Source: Marinobacterium lacunae (lineage in GTDB: Bacteria; Pseudomonadota; Gammaproteobacteria; Pseudomonadales; Balneatricaceae). Taken from it: a stretch of 64,000 bases of DNA. Where the stretch lies: positions 120,091-184,090 of the forward strand of contig NZ_JMQN01000048.1 of the NCBI RefSeq assembly GCF_000705555.1, in the 5' to 3' direction. Shown here piece by piece: positions 26,012 through 35,293 of the stretch (its first letter is position 1; each line of letters starts with the position of its first letter). The position numbers were made by a program, and so were the translations under genes. Under the pieces are notes generated by a model that had not been told where the DNA came from, searched no databases, and saw only the letters and a list, made by a program, of their open reading frames with translations.

Positions 26012-28071
26012 GACGAGACACTCCTGTTCAGGTGACGTGGTTGTTGCTGACGGCCATGCCGCCACAGCAGAAACAGGAAGTACGGCGCGCCCAGGAAGGC
26101 GGTCATCACTCCGGCGGGGATCTCGTTCGGCGCCACCAGCGTGCGGCCGAGCAGATCGGCCACCAGCAGCAGGATCGCGCCGACCGGTGCCGCGATCATC
26201 AGACGCGACACTACCGAGCGAGCGCCAAGAAGACGCGCGATATGCGGCGCGATCAGGCCGACAAAGCCGATTGGCCCCAAAACCGCCACCACGGCGGCTG
26301 CCAGCAGTGCGGCCAGCAGCAGACTCAGGGCCCGTATGCGCGCCACATTAATACCCAGCGCCAGCGCATTGTCATCGCCCAGATCAAGCATCCTCAGCGG
26401 CCCGGCCAATAATAACAGTGGCACTACCGCCAGTAGCCACGGCAGTAGCCAGTACAGGTCCTGCCAGGAGCGGCCATAGGTGCCACCGGCGAGCCATGTC
26501 AGTGCCTGCACCGCCTGTACACTGTTGGCAACGACCAGCCACTGGGTCAATGCCGCGCAGAGCGCACTCAGTGCAATGCCGGTAATGGCCATGGGAACCG
26601 CTGCAAACCGGTTATGCCGATTGAGCCAGAGCGCAATGAACAGCGTGGTACAGCCACCAACCAGCGCAGCCGGCAGTCGCAGCGACCCGGCCGCTGCCGG
26701 AAACAACAGCAGGACCAGCAAGGCGAACAAAGCGGCGCCCTGGGTCAGGCCGATGATTTCAGGCCCTGCCAACGGGTTGCGAATCACGCTTTGCATCAAT
26801 ACACCGCTGACCGCGAGCAAAGCCCCGCCGAGTAACGCCAGCGCTGTTCTGGGCACCCTCAATTCGAGCAACCGATCATAGGGCGCGACACCCTGAATCC
26901 CCTTCCAGAGTGCGGCGGGCGAGAGCATTTCACTGCCCGCCAGCCATCCCGATATCATCAGCACGATCACCACGACCATCAGGCCCGCCACCTGAGAGGC
27001 GATACGCCGCGGGCGTCCGATCAGGCTGATCCGGTTGTCACTGCCGCTGCCAGTATCGGCGGTTCTGAGCACCAGCCAAAGCAATAACGGGGTGCCCAGT
27101 AATGCGATCAGCGTGCCGCTGAACAGCTGACCCCGGCCATCGAACACCGATACCAGGGTATCGGCCAGCAACAACAGCGCGGCCCCCCAGAGCGCCGAAA
27201 GCGGCAGCAGGGCACTGAGACGTCCCCGCCCGCTCAAGCGCACGAGATTCGGGGCCAAGAGGCCAATAAAGCCGACCGGGCCGGCCAGACTGACTGCGAC
27301 GGATGAAAAGGCCACCGCCACCAGCAGCGCCGCGATTCGAGTGCGCGTCAGATCAACACCCAGCGTACGGGCACGCTCGACACCCAGCTGTATCGCCTCC
27401 AGTGGCTTTTTCAGCGGTACCAACAGCGCCATCGCCGGAACAATCCAGAGCGCCACGAGCGCCAGATCCTGTAACGATCCCTGATACATGATGCCGCTGC
27501 TCCATACACCCACTGCCACCACGCTTTGTGAGTGGATCACCAGCAGCAGTGTCACCACCGCACCGAACATCATGCTGCACGCCGTACCTGCGACGATCAG
27601 CCGGAGCATCGACGCTTTCAGCCCGCCAGCCAGAATAAACACCACCAGCGCCGCTGCCAGTGAGAACAGGAACAGCACCGGGGGCGACATCAGTGCGCCG
27701 ATTCCCGGCGCCAGCAGCAATAGGATCAAGCCCAGTTGAGCCCCTCCGGTGATCCCCAACAGATCCGGCGCCGCCAATACGTTGCGCGTCAATGCTTGCA
27801 GTACGGCACCACTGACGCCCAAAGCCCCACCGGCGATCAGTGCCGATAGAATCCGGGGCAGGTGCAAGTTCATCAGCTGCAATCCGGCGGCATCCAGCCA
27901 CTGCAACCGGGAAAGCGACGACAGCGCAGAAAGATCCAGCGCCAGTCTCAGCAGGATCAGCACCAGCAGCAGCGCGCAGGAGGGTCCGAGCAGTGAGCGT
28001 CGATGCAATACGCGCTTAGCCTGGTTGAAACATCCGGTCCCGACCGTCCCGTACATGACGCGATCGTTCAT
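26008..28071 (-). CDS. Ferric-siderophore ABC permease, FhuB-like double-length
   Basis: 687-aa inner-membrane permease made of two fused FecCD-type halves, as in FhuB (about 660 aa), with some 18-20 hydrophobic segments. Each half carries the family pattern LPRILSALIAGGALGVSGAVLQ or VPRTALALLGGALLAVSGVL and a GxxGFVGLxAPH coupling loop (GPVGFIGLLAPNLVR, GPIGFVGLIAPHIAR). Both ends overlap their neighbours by ATGA, indicating translational coupling with the ATPase upstream and the binding protein downstream. Confidence 0.94.
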   Translation of the reverse strand: MNDRVMYGTVGTGCFNQAKRVLHRRSLLGPSCALLLVLILLRLALDLSALSSLSRLQWLDAAGLQLMNLHLPRILSALIAGGALGVSGAVLQALTRNVLAAPDLLGITGGAQLGLILLLLAPGIGALMSPPVLFLFSLAAALVVFILAGGLKASMLRLIVAGTACSMMFGAVVTLLLVIHSQSVVAVGVWSSGIMYQGSLQDLALVALWIVPAMALLVPLKKPLEAIQLGVERARTLGVDLTRTRIAALLVAVAFSSVAVSLAGPVGFIGLLAPNLVRLSGRGRLSALLPLSALWGAALLLLADTLVSVFDGRGQLFSGTLIALLGTPLLLWLVLRTADTGSGSDNRISLIGRPRRIASQVAGLMVVVIVLMISGWLAGSEMLSPAALWKGIQGVAPYDRLLELRVPRTALALLGGALLAVSGVLMQSVIRNPLAGPEIIGLTQGAALFALLVLLLFPAAAGSLRLPAALVGGCTTLFIALWLNRHNRFAAVPMAITGIALSALCAALTQWLVVANSVQAVQALTWLAGGTYGRSWQDLYWLLPWLLAVVPLLLLAGPLRMLDLGDDNALALGINVARIRALSLLLAALLAAAVVAVLGPIGFVGLIAPHIARLLGARSVVSRLMIAAPVGAILLLVADLLGRTLVAPNEIPAGVMTAFLGAPYFLFLLWRHGRQQQPRHLNRSVSS

Positions 28072-28889
28072 CGGGGTGGCGAATCCAGCAGCGGAGATTG
28101 ATGGGCCGGGATCATCAACGGCGCACCGCTTTGCGGGTGTCGCAATCTCAACATGTCGATCTCGTACACCTGCTTCATATGCGTGGGATCCATGACGGAT
28201 TCAACATCGCCGGTGTGCAGGATACGACCGCCCCGCATCAGCAGGATGTGGTCGCTGTAGCTGGCGGCCTGATGCAGATCGTGCAACACCCAAACCAGCG
28301 TGATGTTGCGCTCGCGCTGAATGCTGCGCAACTGTTCAAGTACCTCGATCTGGTGGTGAATATCGAGCCAGGTCGTCGGCTCGTCCAGCAGCAGCACCGG
28401 GCAATCCTGCGCCAGCGCCATTGCGATCCAGGCCCTCTGCCGCTCACCGCCGGATAACGCGGACAGCTCCCGGGCGGCATAGTCCTGCAACCCCACCCGG
28501 GCAAGCGAGTCCAGCACGATATCGTGATCCTCGCCCGACAGACCGCCAAGCCAGGAGGTATGTGCATAGCGGCCGAATGAGACCAGCTCGTACACGCTAA
28601 GACCTGCGGGTACCTCGTTAAACTGCGCCAGCAACGCCAGACGCTGGGCCATCTCCCGCCGTGCCAGCCCCGAGAGCGGCGTATCGCCAAGATAAACGGT
28701 CCCCGAATCAGCCGGAATCAGACCGGCCATCGCCCGCAACAGAGTGCTTTTGCCGCAGCCGTTCGGTCCACACAGTGCCGTGATTCTGTTCGCTTCGATC
28801 TGCGTATCGACCTGGTGCAATACGCGGCGTCCGACATAACCGACACTTAGCTGTTCGACCCGAATGGCGCTCGCCACTTGTTTCGTCAC
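28068..28889 (-). CDS. Ferric-siderophore ABC ATPase, FhuC/OrbC-like
   Basis: 273-aa ATPase of the importer. Walker A GPNGCGKST, Q-loop region LLAQFNEVP, signature LSGGERQRAW, Walker B PVLLLDEPTTWLD and H-loop VLHDLHQA are all intact. GTG start at 28889 with GGGAG six nt upstream. First gene of the minus-strand importer operon; Fur-like repeats lie in the divergent region to its right. Confidence 0.95.
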   Translation of the reverse strand: MTKQVASAIRVEQLSVGYVGRRVLHQVDTQIEANRITALCGPNGCGKSTLLRAMAGLIPADSGTVYLGDTPLSGLARREMAQRLALLAQFNEVPAGLSVYELVSFGRYAHTSWLGGLSGEDHDIVLDSLARVGLQDYAARELSALSGGERQRAWIAMALAQDCPVLLLDEPTTWLDIHHQIEVLEQLRSIQRERNITLVWVLHDLHQAASYSDHILLMRGGRILHTGDVESVMDPTHMKQVYEIDMLRLRHPQSGAPLMIPAHQSPLLDSPPR

Positions 28890-28943
28890 ACCTTTCTCCC
28901 TGGCAGGCTAAAGCGATCACGCAATACCGCCTCTCAGCCAAAC

Positions 28944-28979
28944 ATTAACGAGAATCGTTATCATAATTGAATAATTATC
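28944..28979. promoter_or_regulatory. Tandem Fur-like boxes upstream of the importer operon
   Basis: The AT-rich segment holds repeated GTTATCATAATT and ATTATCATAATT units in the divergent region between fhuC-like and the SMR gene. Spacing and composition suggest two overlapping Fur sites, giving direct iron repression of the importer. No TAAAT-N16-CGTC box was found here. Confidence 0.6.
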
Positions 28980-29099
28980 ATAATTAAATACGGTAGAAAT
29001 ACGGCGAAATCCGACCCAGCGCCCAACAACGCGTTCTCGACAACGCGATGACTTGGTAGGATCAATGTTCACATCTGTCATCGCAGAGGAAGCCACTGG

Positions 29100-29444
29100 A
29101 TGAAACCGCTGCTCACAACCTATGCCCTGCTGACGATTGCCATCGTTTTGGAAGTGACCGGTACCACCTATCTTCACAAATCGGAGCAGTTCACCAAGGC
29201 GATCCCGACACTGCTGATGGCCCTCTGTTATGTCAGTTCGTTCTTTTTTCTGTCCCAGGTGCTTAAAAGCATGCCGATCGGTCTGGCCTACGCGATCTGG
29301 AGCGGCCTGGGTATCGTCCTGATCTCCATTGCCGGTTTTGTCATGTTCAAGCAGACGCTGGATCTGGCGGCCATCGTCGGTCTGGGCTTCATTATCACCG
29401 GGGTGATGATCGTTAATCTGTTCTCCCACTCCATTCAGCACTGA
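29100..29444 (+). CDS. Small multidrug resistance (SMR/EmrE-like) efflux protein
   Basis: 114-aa, four-helix inner-membrane protein. The first helix carries the membrane-embedded glutamate (Glu18, equivalent to EmrE Glu14) in LLTIAIVLEVTGT, followed by PIGLAYAIWSGLGIV and the last helix AAIVGLGFIITGVMIVN. This is the core quaternary-cation/proton antiporter pattern. ATG at 29100 with AGGAAG upstream. It stands alone between the siderophore importer and the CDF gene; the substrate is unknown. Confidence 0.92.
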   Translation: MKPLLTTYALLTIAIVLEVTGTTYLHKSEQFTKAIPTLLMALCYVSSFFFLSQVLKSMPIGLAYAIWSGLGIVLISIAGFVMFKQTLDLAAIVGLGFIITGVMIVNLFSHSIQH

Positions 29445-29533
29445 ACACGGCCCTTCACTTCCCTTCTCATCCCGACGGGAACATGACAGGCTAAGACAGG
29501 GAACTGACAAGCTGCGGGAGTTTTACACCAGAT

Positions 29534-30457
29534 ATGGGCCATCACCACCACGCCGGTCACGATCACCACCATCACGGTGATCCCCAGTCACAGGGCAAGG
29601 CTTTTGTAATCGCCATTGCGCTCAACAGCGTGTTTGTCGTTGCAGAGTTTATATTCGGTTTTTTGGCCAACTCCACAGCCTTGATGGCCGATGCAGGACA
29701 TAACCTATCCGACGTACTCGGGTTGGTACTGGCCTGGAGCGCCGTACTGCTCTCGCGCCGGGTACCCAGTCAGCGCTTTACATTCGGATTGCGCGCCAGT
29801 TCCATACTGGCGGCACTGGGCAATGCCATGCTGCTTTTACTTGCATGCGGTGCCATCGGTTGGGAAGCGATCGAGCGCAGTTTCAATCCACCCGAGGTCG
29901 GTGGTATGACGGTAATCGCCGTCGCCGGTGTGGGAATTGTGGTCAACGGCTACTCTGCGCTGCTGTTCATGCGCGGCCAAAAGCACGATATCAATGTGCG
30001 GGGCGCCTGGTTGCATATGGCCGCCGACACGGCCGTGTCACTGGGCGTTGTACTCAGCGGAGTACTGATCCTGTTTACCCAGTGGTACTGGATCGATCCG
30101 CTGATCAGTCTGGTGATCGTGGCGGTTATTCTGTTCGGAACCCTGGGCCTGTTCAAAGAATCGCTGCAGCTGGCGTTGAACGCCGTCCCTCCGCATATCG
30201 ATCCTGAAAAGGTCACCGACTATCTGCAGCACCAGCCCGGCGTACGTGAGGTAAGGGATCTGCATATATGGGGCATGAGTACGACCGAGAGTGCGTTGAC
30301 AGCGCACCTTGTGATGCCCGATGGCTACCCGGGAGACCAAACAATGGCCGCCATCCGACAGGGGCTTGAACAGGAGTTCGGCATTGCACACTCGACGCTG
30401 CAGATTGAGCTGGGGAATACCAACCACAGCTGCAGCCTGCACGTCCACCCGCATTGA
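29534..30457 (+). CDS. Cation diffusion facilitator, zinc/cadmium/cobalt exporter (CzcD/ZitB-like)
   Basis: 307-aa proton-coupled metal exporter. It opens with a His-rich tail (MGHHHHAGHDHHHHGD), then six hydrophobic segments with metal-site motifs ADAGHNLSD (TM2) and HMAADT (TM5), and a cytoplasmic C-terminal domain (VREVRDLHIWGMSTTESALTAH) ending in another His-rich stretch. Residues favour Zn/Cd over Mn or Fe, as in CzcD. It ends 7 nt from the convergent alkB. Confidence 0.93.
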   Translation: MGHHHHAGHDHHHHGDPQSQGKAFVIAIALNSVFVVAEFIFGFLANSTALMADAGHNLSDVLGLVLAWSAVLLSRRVPSQRFTFGLRASSILAALGNAMLLLLACGAIGWEAIERSFNPPEVGGMTVIAVAGVGIVVNGYSALLFMRGQKHDINVRGAWLHMAADTAVSLGVVLSGVLILFTQWYWIDPLISLVIVAVILFGTLGLFKESLQLALNAVPPHIDPEKVTDYLQHQPGVREVRDLHIWGMSTTESALTAHLVMPDGYPGDQTMAAIRQGLEQEFGIAHSTLQIELGNTNHSCSLHVHPH

Positions 30458-30464
30458 CAGGGCC

Positions 30465-31103
30465 TCAGCCTGCGCGCCTGAACGTGAGGTTGACTCGCCA
30501 CTCACCCAATAAAGGATGATGGCCCGCCTTCAATGGTGCGACACCGTGATACACCATCCGGGAGACACCACCCCACACCAGCACATCACCGTGCTCGAGC
30601 GGAAAACGTTTAACCGCATCCGAGCGTTTAGATCCGCCGAACATGAAGACTGCAGGCAGGCCAAGTGACACCGACACAATCGGCGCGCTGAGATCCTTCT
30701 CATCACGATCCTGATGTAATCCCATCTTTGCGCCGGGCTGATAGCAGTTGATCAGACAGGCATCGGGTTCGAAGGCGCCAAATCCAACCTCGGCAGCGGC
30801 GTCGCGCGCCAGAACCTGCAATGCAGTGGGCATCGCAGGCCAAGGTTGCCCCGTAAGAGGGTCTGTATCGGCATAGCGATATCCAAGCGCATCGCTGACC
30901 CACCCCAGCGCCCCACAACTGCTGGTTTTGACCGACATCCACTTCCCCCCCGGTACCTGCATGGTCCGCAGCGGCGACTGGCGCAGCACCCCGCGCACGC
31001 TTTCGATGATCTGCGGGGCTGACTCCCGTAAGTAGCCACGCAACAACCAGGCGGCTTGTGCAACCGGTACGGGATCGGGATCTACGAACAGATCATCCAT
31101 CAT
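30465..31103 (-). CDS. alkB: DNA oxidative demethylase AlkB
   Basis: Fe(II)/2-oxoglutarate dioxygenase removing 1-methyladenine and 3-methylcytosine lesions. About 212 aa from the ATG at 31103 (E. coli 216). Key pieces: DACLINCYQPGAKMGLHQDRDE (iron ligands His and Asp), APIVSVSLGLPAVFMFGG, EHGDVLVWGGVSRMVYHG (second His) and NLTFR with the 2-oxoglutarate arginine. The start matches the MLDLF beginning of E. coli AlkB and has GGAG 9 nt upstream. An alternative GTG at 31196 would run across a DnaA box. It is next to the putative oriC. Confidence 0.94.
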   Translation of the reverse strand: MMDDLFVDPDPVPVAQAAWLLRGYLRESAPQIIESVRGVLRQSPLRTMQVPGGKWMSVKTSSCGALGWVSDALGYRYADTDPLTGQPWPAMPTALQVLARDAAAEVGFGAFEPDACLINCYQPGAKMGLHQDRDEKDLSAPIVSVSLGLPAVFMFGGSKRSDAVKRFPLEHGDVLVWGGVSRMVYHGVAPLKAGHHPLLGEWRVNLTFRRAG

Positions 31104-31969
31104 TTCGGGTGGCTCCATCGGTGCATAACGATGAAATTCAGAGGAAGACGTAAAAAAATAGGTGTCTGTGGATAACTTTATGGCGAAGTTACTCACATTT
31201 CAGCCTCGATTCCGACATCTTTTTCATCCACATTTGCTAGGGAGTCTCTGTATGTGGATAGATATATCTGTGGATAAACGTACCATTATGCTCTTCTATC
31301 TACATGTTAATCACAGTTAAATATAAATCAAACAAGCCATACCTTATTGTTTTTAAATAAATAAATCATATTCTGTGTATAGGGACAATAAAGATATTCA
31401 CACTTTTTGGTTCTGTTGGTTTACCTTTGCATCTTAAACGTTAACCACAGCTGATACAGAGTTCGTACATAGATCGCGAAATATTATTCCCGATTATCCT
31501 CACATTGTTCACCCTATGTTCGATCAGTGCTCAACAGAGGCCAAATTTCAGAAGTTATCAACAATAGGCTGTGCAAAGACTGTATAACTGCAGGACTGCA
31601 AGTTGGGGATTAGATGTGGTCGAATTTTGCTTGTGCGTAACTACCACTTTTATCAACAAACGGTCCAAAGGCTGTTGTCACCTCATACGCACAGCACAAA
31701 CAGTCTTTGCATGCTTATAAAATAATGTTTTATAAGGAAAAGTACTGGTTACCCAACGAATTGGCCCTGACTAAGAGTAGTAAACACAACAATCTCTCTT
31801 CATATAAGAGATCTTTCTTTATCTCTTTTAAAAAGAAGAGAAGCTGTACAAAACAGTCCTGATCATTTTTTAACCATTTCTTCTGTCGATCACTGAGGCT
31901 ATAATCAGCCCCCTTTTCTTGCAGTCCCCATCCGTACGACTGTGTCATCCCCAATCAGAGAGGTGTTAA
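31104..31969. other. oriC: Putative chromosomal replication origin (oriC)
   Basis: Gene-free, AT-rich stretch upstream of mnmG, the classic oriC position. Perfect DnaA boxes (TGTGGATAA) at 31167-31175 and 31269-31277. One-mismatch boxes at 31224-31232, 31253-31261, 31394-31402, 31441-31449, 31494-31502, 31555-31563, 31632-31640 and 31650-31658. A strongly AT-rich block at 31311-31380 could be the unwinding element, and GATCTTTCTTTAT (31810-31822) resembles the E. coli 13-mers. Only about five GATC sites are present. A TATAAT (31900-31905) may be the -10 of mnmG. A 74-codon minus-strand frame at 31730-31954 has no family resemblance. Confidence 0.75.
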
Positions 31970-33856
31970 GTGGACTATCCTGACCACTTTGATGTGATCG
32001 TCATCGGTGGCGGTCATGCCGGTACTGAAGCAGCCTTGGCGTCTGCCAGAATGGGTGCGCATACCCTGTTGCTGACACACAACATCGAAACTCTGGGCCA
32101 GATGTCCTGTAATCCGGCTATTGGTGGTATCGGAAAAAGCCATTTGGTCAAAGAGATCGATGCACTGGATGGCGCCATGGCCCGTGCAACCGACCGTGGT
32201 GGTATCCAATTTCGTATCTTGAATGCCCGCAAGGGACCGGCAGTACGAGCCACCCGCGCACAGGCTGACCGTATCCTTTATAAAGCTGCTATCCGGGATA
32301 TTCTGGAGAACCAACCCAATCTCCAGTTGTTTCAGCAGGCAGCCGATGACCTGATTGTCGAGGGCGAACGCGTTCGTGGTGTCATCACGCAAAGTGGTAT
32401 TCGATTTCGTGCCAAGACAGTCATCCTGACCGCCGGTACCTTCCTCGGCGGTGTCATCCATATCGGTCTTGATCACTATTCCGGTGGACGGGCAGGTGAC
32501 CCCCCCTCGATTCGATTGGCGGAACGATTACGCGAGCTCCCGTTGCAGGTCGAGCGGCTTAAAACCGGCACACCGCCGCGAATTGATGCTCGCAGCGTCG
32601 ATTTTTCCGTCATGCAGACGCAACCCGGCGATACACCTACGCCGGTGATGTCCTTTATCGGCAGCGCTGCAGATCACCCACGTCAGGTGAACTGTTTCAT
32701 CACCCACACCAACGCCCAGAGTCACGAAATCATCCGGGAAGGGCTTGATCGTTCACCGATGTACACCGGTGTAATCGAAGGTGTCGGCCCCCGTTACTGC
32801 CCGTCGATCGAGGACAAGATCCACCGCTTTGCCGACAAGGACCAGCATCAGGTATTTGTCGAGCCCGAGGGTTTGACCACGCACGAGCTCTATCCCAACG
32901 GTATCTCCACCAGTCTGCCGTTTGATATTCAGTTGGCACTGGTGCGCTCCATCCGCGGGTTTGAACAGGCACATATCACCCGTCCGGGCTATGCCATCGA
33001 GTACGACTACTTCAACCCCCAGGGGCTCAAGCACACGCTGGAGACCAAAACCATCGCCGGTTTGTTTTTTGCCGGCCAGATCAACGGCACAACCGGCTAT
33101 GAAGAAGCGGGTGCTCAGGGGCTGCTTGCCGGTATCAATGCCGCCGCTCAGGCGCTGGAAAAGGACAGCTGGTATCCACGTCGCGATGAAGCCTACATCG
33201 GTGTCATGGTTGACGACCTGATCACGCACGGCACCTCCGAGCCCTACCGCATGTTCACCAGCCGCGCCGAGTACCGCCTTATTCTGCGCGAAGACAACGC
33301 CGATCTGCGCCTGACCGAGCAGGGCCGTAAACTCGGTATTGTCGGTGACGAGCGCTGGGCCCGTTTTTGCGCCAAGCGTGAGGCGATTGAGCGCGAGACC
33401 CAGCGTCTGAGGGAAACCTGGATTCAGCCGCGCAGCGATGAAGCGGAGCAATTGGCCGATAAATTGACCTCACCCATGGCGCGTGAGTACAGCCTGGCCG
33501 ATCTGGTCAAACGTCCCGAGTTGAACTACGCCGATGTGGCGGGCTTAAAGGGCGAACCGGCAGAGGACTCCCAGGTTGCCGAACAGGTCGAGATCCAGTT
33601 GAAGTACTCGGGCTACATCGATCGCCAGAAGGATGAGATCGCGCAGATGCAACGTCAGGAGAACACGCCGCTGCCGGCCGACTTCGACTACGACGGGGTT
33701 GGCGGTCTGTCCAATGAGCTCAAGGCCAAATTGAAACAGCATCTCCCCGAGACGCTGGCTCAGGCTTCACGTATTCAGGGGATGACGCCGGCGGCTATTT
33801 CACTGCTGCTGGTGTATCTGAAAAAACGTCAGCTTCAGCAGAAGGCCGCAGGTTGA
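31970..33856 (+). CDS. mnmG: tRNA uridine 5-carboxymethylaminomethyl modification enzyme MnmG (GidA)
   Basis: FAD-dependent partner of MnmE in U34 tRNA modification. 628 aa, usual length. FAD-binding [10 protein letters not shown] near the start, the [16 protein letters not shown] segment, [19 protein letters not shown], the catalytic-region GTPPRID, and [20 protein letters not shown] start at 31970 with AGAGAGG upstream. First gene after the putative oriC; its stop overlaps the rsmG start (TGATG). Confidence 0.98.
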   Translation: MDYPDHFDVIVIGGGHAGTEAALASARMGAHTLLLTHNIETLGQMSCNPAIGGIGKSHLVKEIDALDGAMARATDRGGIQFRILNARKGPAVRATRAQADRILYKAAIRDILENQPNLQLFQQAADDLIVEGERVRGVITQSGIRFRAKTVILTAGTFLGGVIHIGLDHYSGGRAGDPPSIRLAERLRELPLQVERLKTGTPPRIDARSVDFSVMQTQPGDTPTPVMSFIGSAADHPRQVNCFITHTNAQSHEIIREGLDRSPMYTGVIEGVGPRYCPSIEDKIHRFADKDQHQVFVEPEGLTTHELYPNGISTSLPFDIQLALVRSIRGFEQAHITRPGYAIEYDYFNPQGLKHTLETKTIAGLFFAGQINGTTGYEEAGAQGLLAGINAAAQALEKDSWYPRRDEAYIGVMVDDLITHGTSEPYRMFTSRAEYRLILREDNADLRLTEQGRKLGIVGDERWARFCAKREAIERETQRLRETWIQPRSDEAEQLADKLTSPMAREYSLADLVKRPELNYADVAGLKGEPAEDSQVAEQVEIQLKYSGYIDRQKDEIAQMQRQENTPLPADFDYDGVGGLSNELKAKLKQHLPETLAQASRIQGMTPAAISLLLVYLKKRQLQQKAAG

Positions 33857-34479
33857 TGCAGGAATACAAAGCTCAACTGGAACAGCAGCTGTCTGCGCTT
33901 AAGATCGCTGCCGATCAGCATCAGGTCGATAGTCTGCTGGCCTATCTTGCTCTGCTGGTCAAATGGAACAAGGCCTACAACCTTACAGCGGTGCGTGATC
34001 CTGCTGAAATGGTGACACGGCATCTGGTGGACAGTCTCAGTATTTTGCCCTGGATCGGCGAAGGCCGTTTGATCGATGTCGGCAGCGGTCCCGGTTTGCC
34101 CGGTATCCCGCTGGCGATTATGCGTCCAGAGCTGGATGTCACCACCTTGGATAGCAACGGTAAAAAAACCCGGTTTCAGAATCAGGTGAAACTGGAGCTG
34201 GGGCTTAGCAATCTGGACGTGATTCACGGTCGTGTCGAACAGTGCGATAAAGGCCCCTATGAGCAGATTGTTTCGCGCGCCTTCGCGTCACTGGCCGATA
34301 TGCTGAACTGGACCGGCCACCTCTGTTCTGATCAGGGTGTTTTTCTTGCCATGAAAGGGCTGTATCCTGAGGCGGAACTTAACCAGCTGCCGCCAGGTTA
34401 TGCGTTGAAAGCCTGTCACCGGCTCGACCTGCCGGATACGGATGGTGAGCGGCACCTGCTGATCCTAGGGAGAGCCTGA
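33856..34479 (+). CDS. rsmG: 16S rRNA (guanine527-N7)-methyltransferase RsmG (GidB)
   Basis: SAM-dependent methyltransferase acting on G527 of 16S rRNA. 207 aa with [20 protein letters not shown] and the SAM-binding [14 protein letters not shown], typical for RsmG. The ATG at 33856 overlaps the mnmG stop, which I prefer to a TTG one codon earlier. parA follows after 2 nt, so mnmG-rsmG-parA-parB are probably co-transcribed. Confidence 0.97.
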   Translation: MQEYKAQLEQQLSALKIAADQHQVDSLLAYLALLVKWNKAYNLTAVRDPAEMVTRHLVDSLSILPWIGEGRLIDVGSGPGLPGIPLAIMRPELDVTTLDSNGKKTRFQNQVKLELGLSNLDVIHGRVEQCDKGPYEQIVSRAFASLADMLNWTGHLCSDQGVFLAMKGLYPEAELNQLPPGYALKACHRLDLPDTDGERHLLILGRA

Positions 34480-34481
34480 GC

Positions 34482-35288
34482 GTGGCGAAGATCCTCACGA
34501 TCACCAACCAAAAGGGTGGTGTCGGCAAAACGACGACTGCCGTTAATCTGGCCGCTTCATTGGCGGCAACCAAAAAACGCGTGCTGATGATCGACCTCGA
34601 TCCTCAGGGCAATGCGACCATGGGTAGCGGTGCCGACAAGCACCAACTGGAACGCTCCGTCTATGAAGTGCTGACGGATCAGAGCAGCGCCGAAGAGGCA
34701 CTGGTTACCGGTTTGCCCAGTGGCTATGACATGATCGGCGCCAATGGAGATCTGACCGCGGCGGAGGTTGAGCTGTTGCAGCTGCCGCGCCGGGAGTTCC
34801 GCCTGAAGATGGCATTGATGCCACTGCATGATCGCTATGACTTCATTCTTATCGATAATCCGCCGTCACTGAACCTGTTGACCGTCAATGCGCTGTCGGC
34901 TTCGGATGGCGTGATCATACCGATGCAGTGCGAATATTACGCACTGGAGGGGATCAGCGCGCTGGTCGGCACCATCGACAAGATCAACAAGCGCCTCAAT
35001 CCCAAGCTCAGGATCGAGGGTATCCTGCGTACCATGTTCGACCCGCGGATGAGTCTGACCAAAGATGTTTCGGATCATCTGGTGGAATATTTCGGCACTC
35101 GCGTATACCGCACTGTGATTCCGCGCAATGTGCGCCTGGCTGAAGCGCCCAGCCACGGTATGCCGGCGTTGCAGTACGACAAGAACTCTCGCGGTGCACT
35201 GGCCTATCTGGCCCTGGCCGGCGAACTGATCCGCCGCACCGATCAGGAACGCTCCAGTGACGCAGTGGTAACAGAACAGGAAGGTTAA
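34482..35288 (+). CDS. parA: Chromosome partitioning ATPase ParA (Soj)
   Basis: 268-aa Walker-type ATPase of the chromosomal ParABS system. Deviant Walker A KGGVGKTTT, Walker A' LMIDLDPQGNAT, and DFILIDNPPSLNLLTVNAL. GTG start at 34482, two nt after rsmG. It acts with ParB on origin-proximal parS sites; I saw no clear parS in this window. Confidence 0.97.
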   Translation: MAKILTITNQKGGVGKTTTAVNLAASLAATKKRVLMIDLDPQGNATMGSGADKHQLERSVYEVLTDQSSAEEALVTGLPSGYDMIGANGDLTAAEVELLQLPRREFRLKMALMPLHDRYDFILIDNPPSLNLLTVNALSASDGVIIPMQCEYYALEGISALVGTIDKINKRLNPKLRIEGILRTMFDPRMSLTKDVSDHLVEYFGTRVYRTVIPRNVRLAEAPSHGMPALQYDKNSRGALAYLALAGELIRRTDQERSSDAVVTEQEG

Positions 35289-35293
35289 TAGCG

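Noticed and set aside
31730..31954. 74-codon minus-strand frame in the putative oriC
   Set aside because: Low-complexity Leu/Lys/Glu sequence, no ribosome-binding site checked out, no family resemblance, and it lies in the AT-rich origin region.
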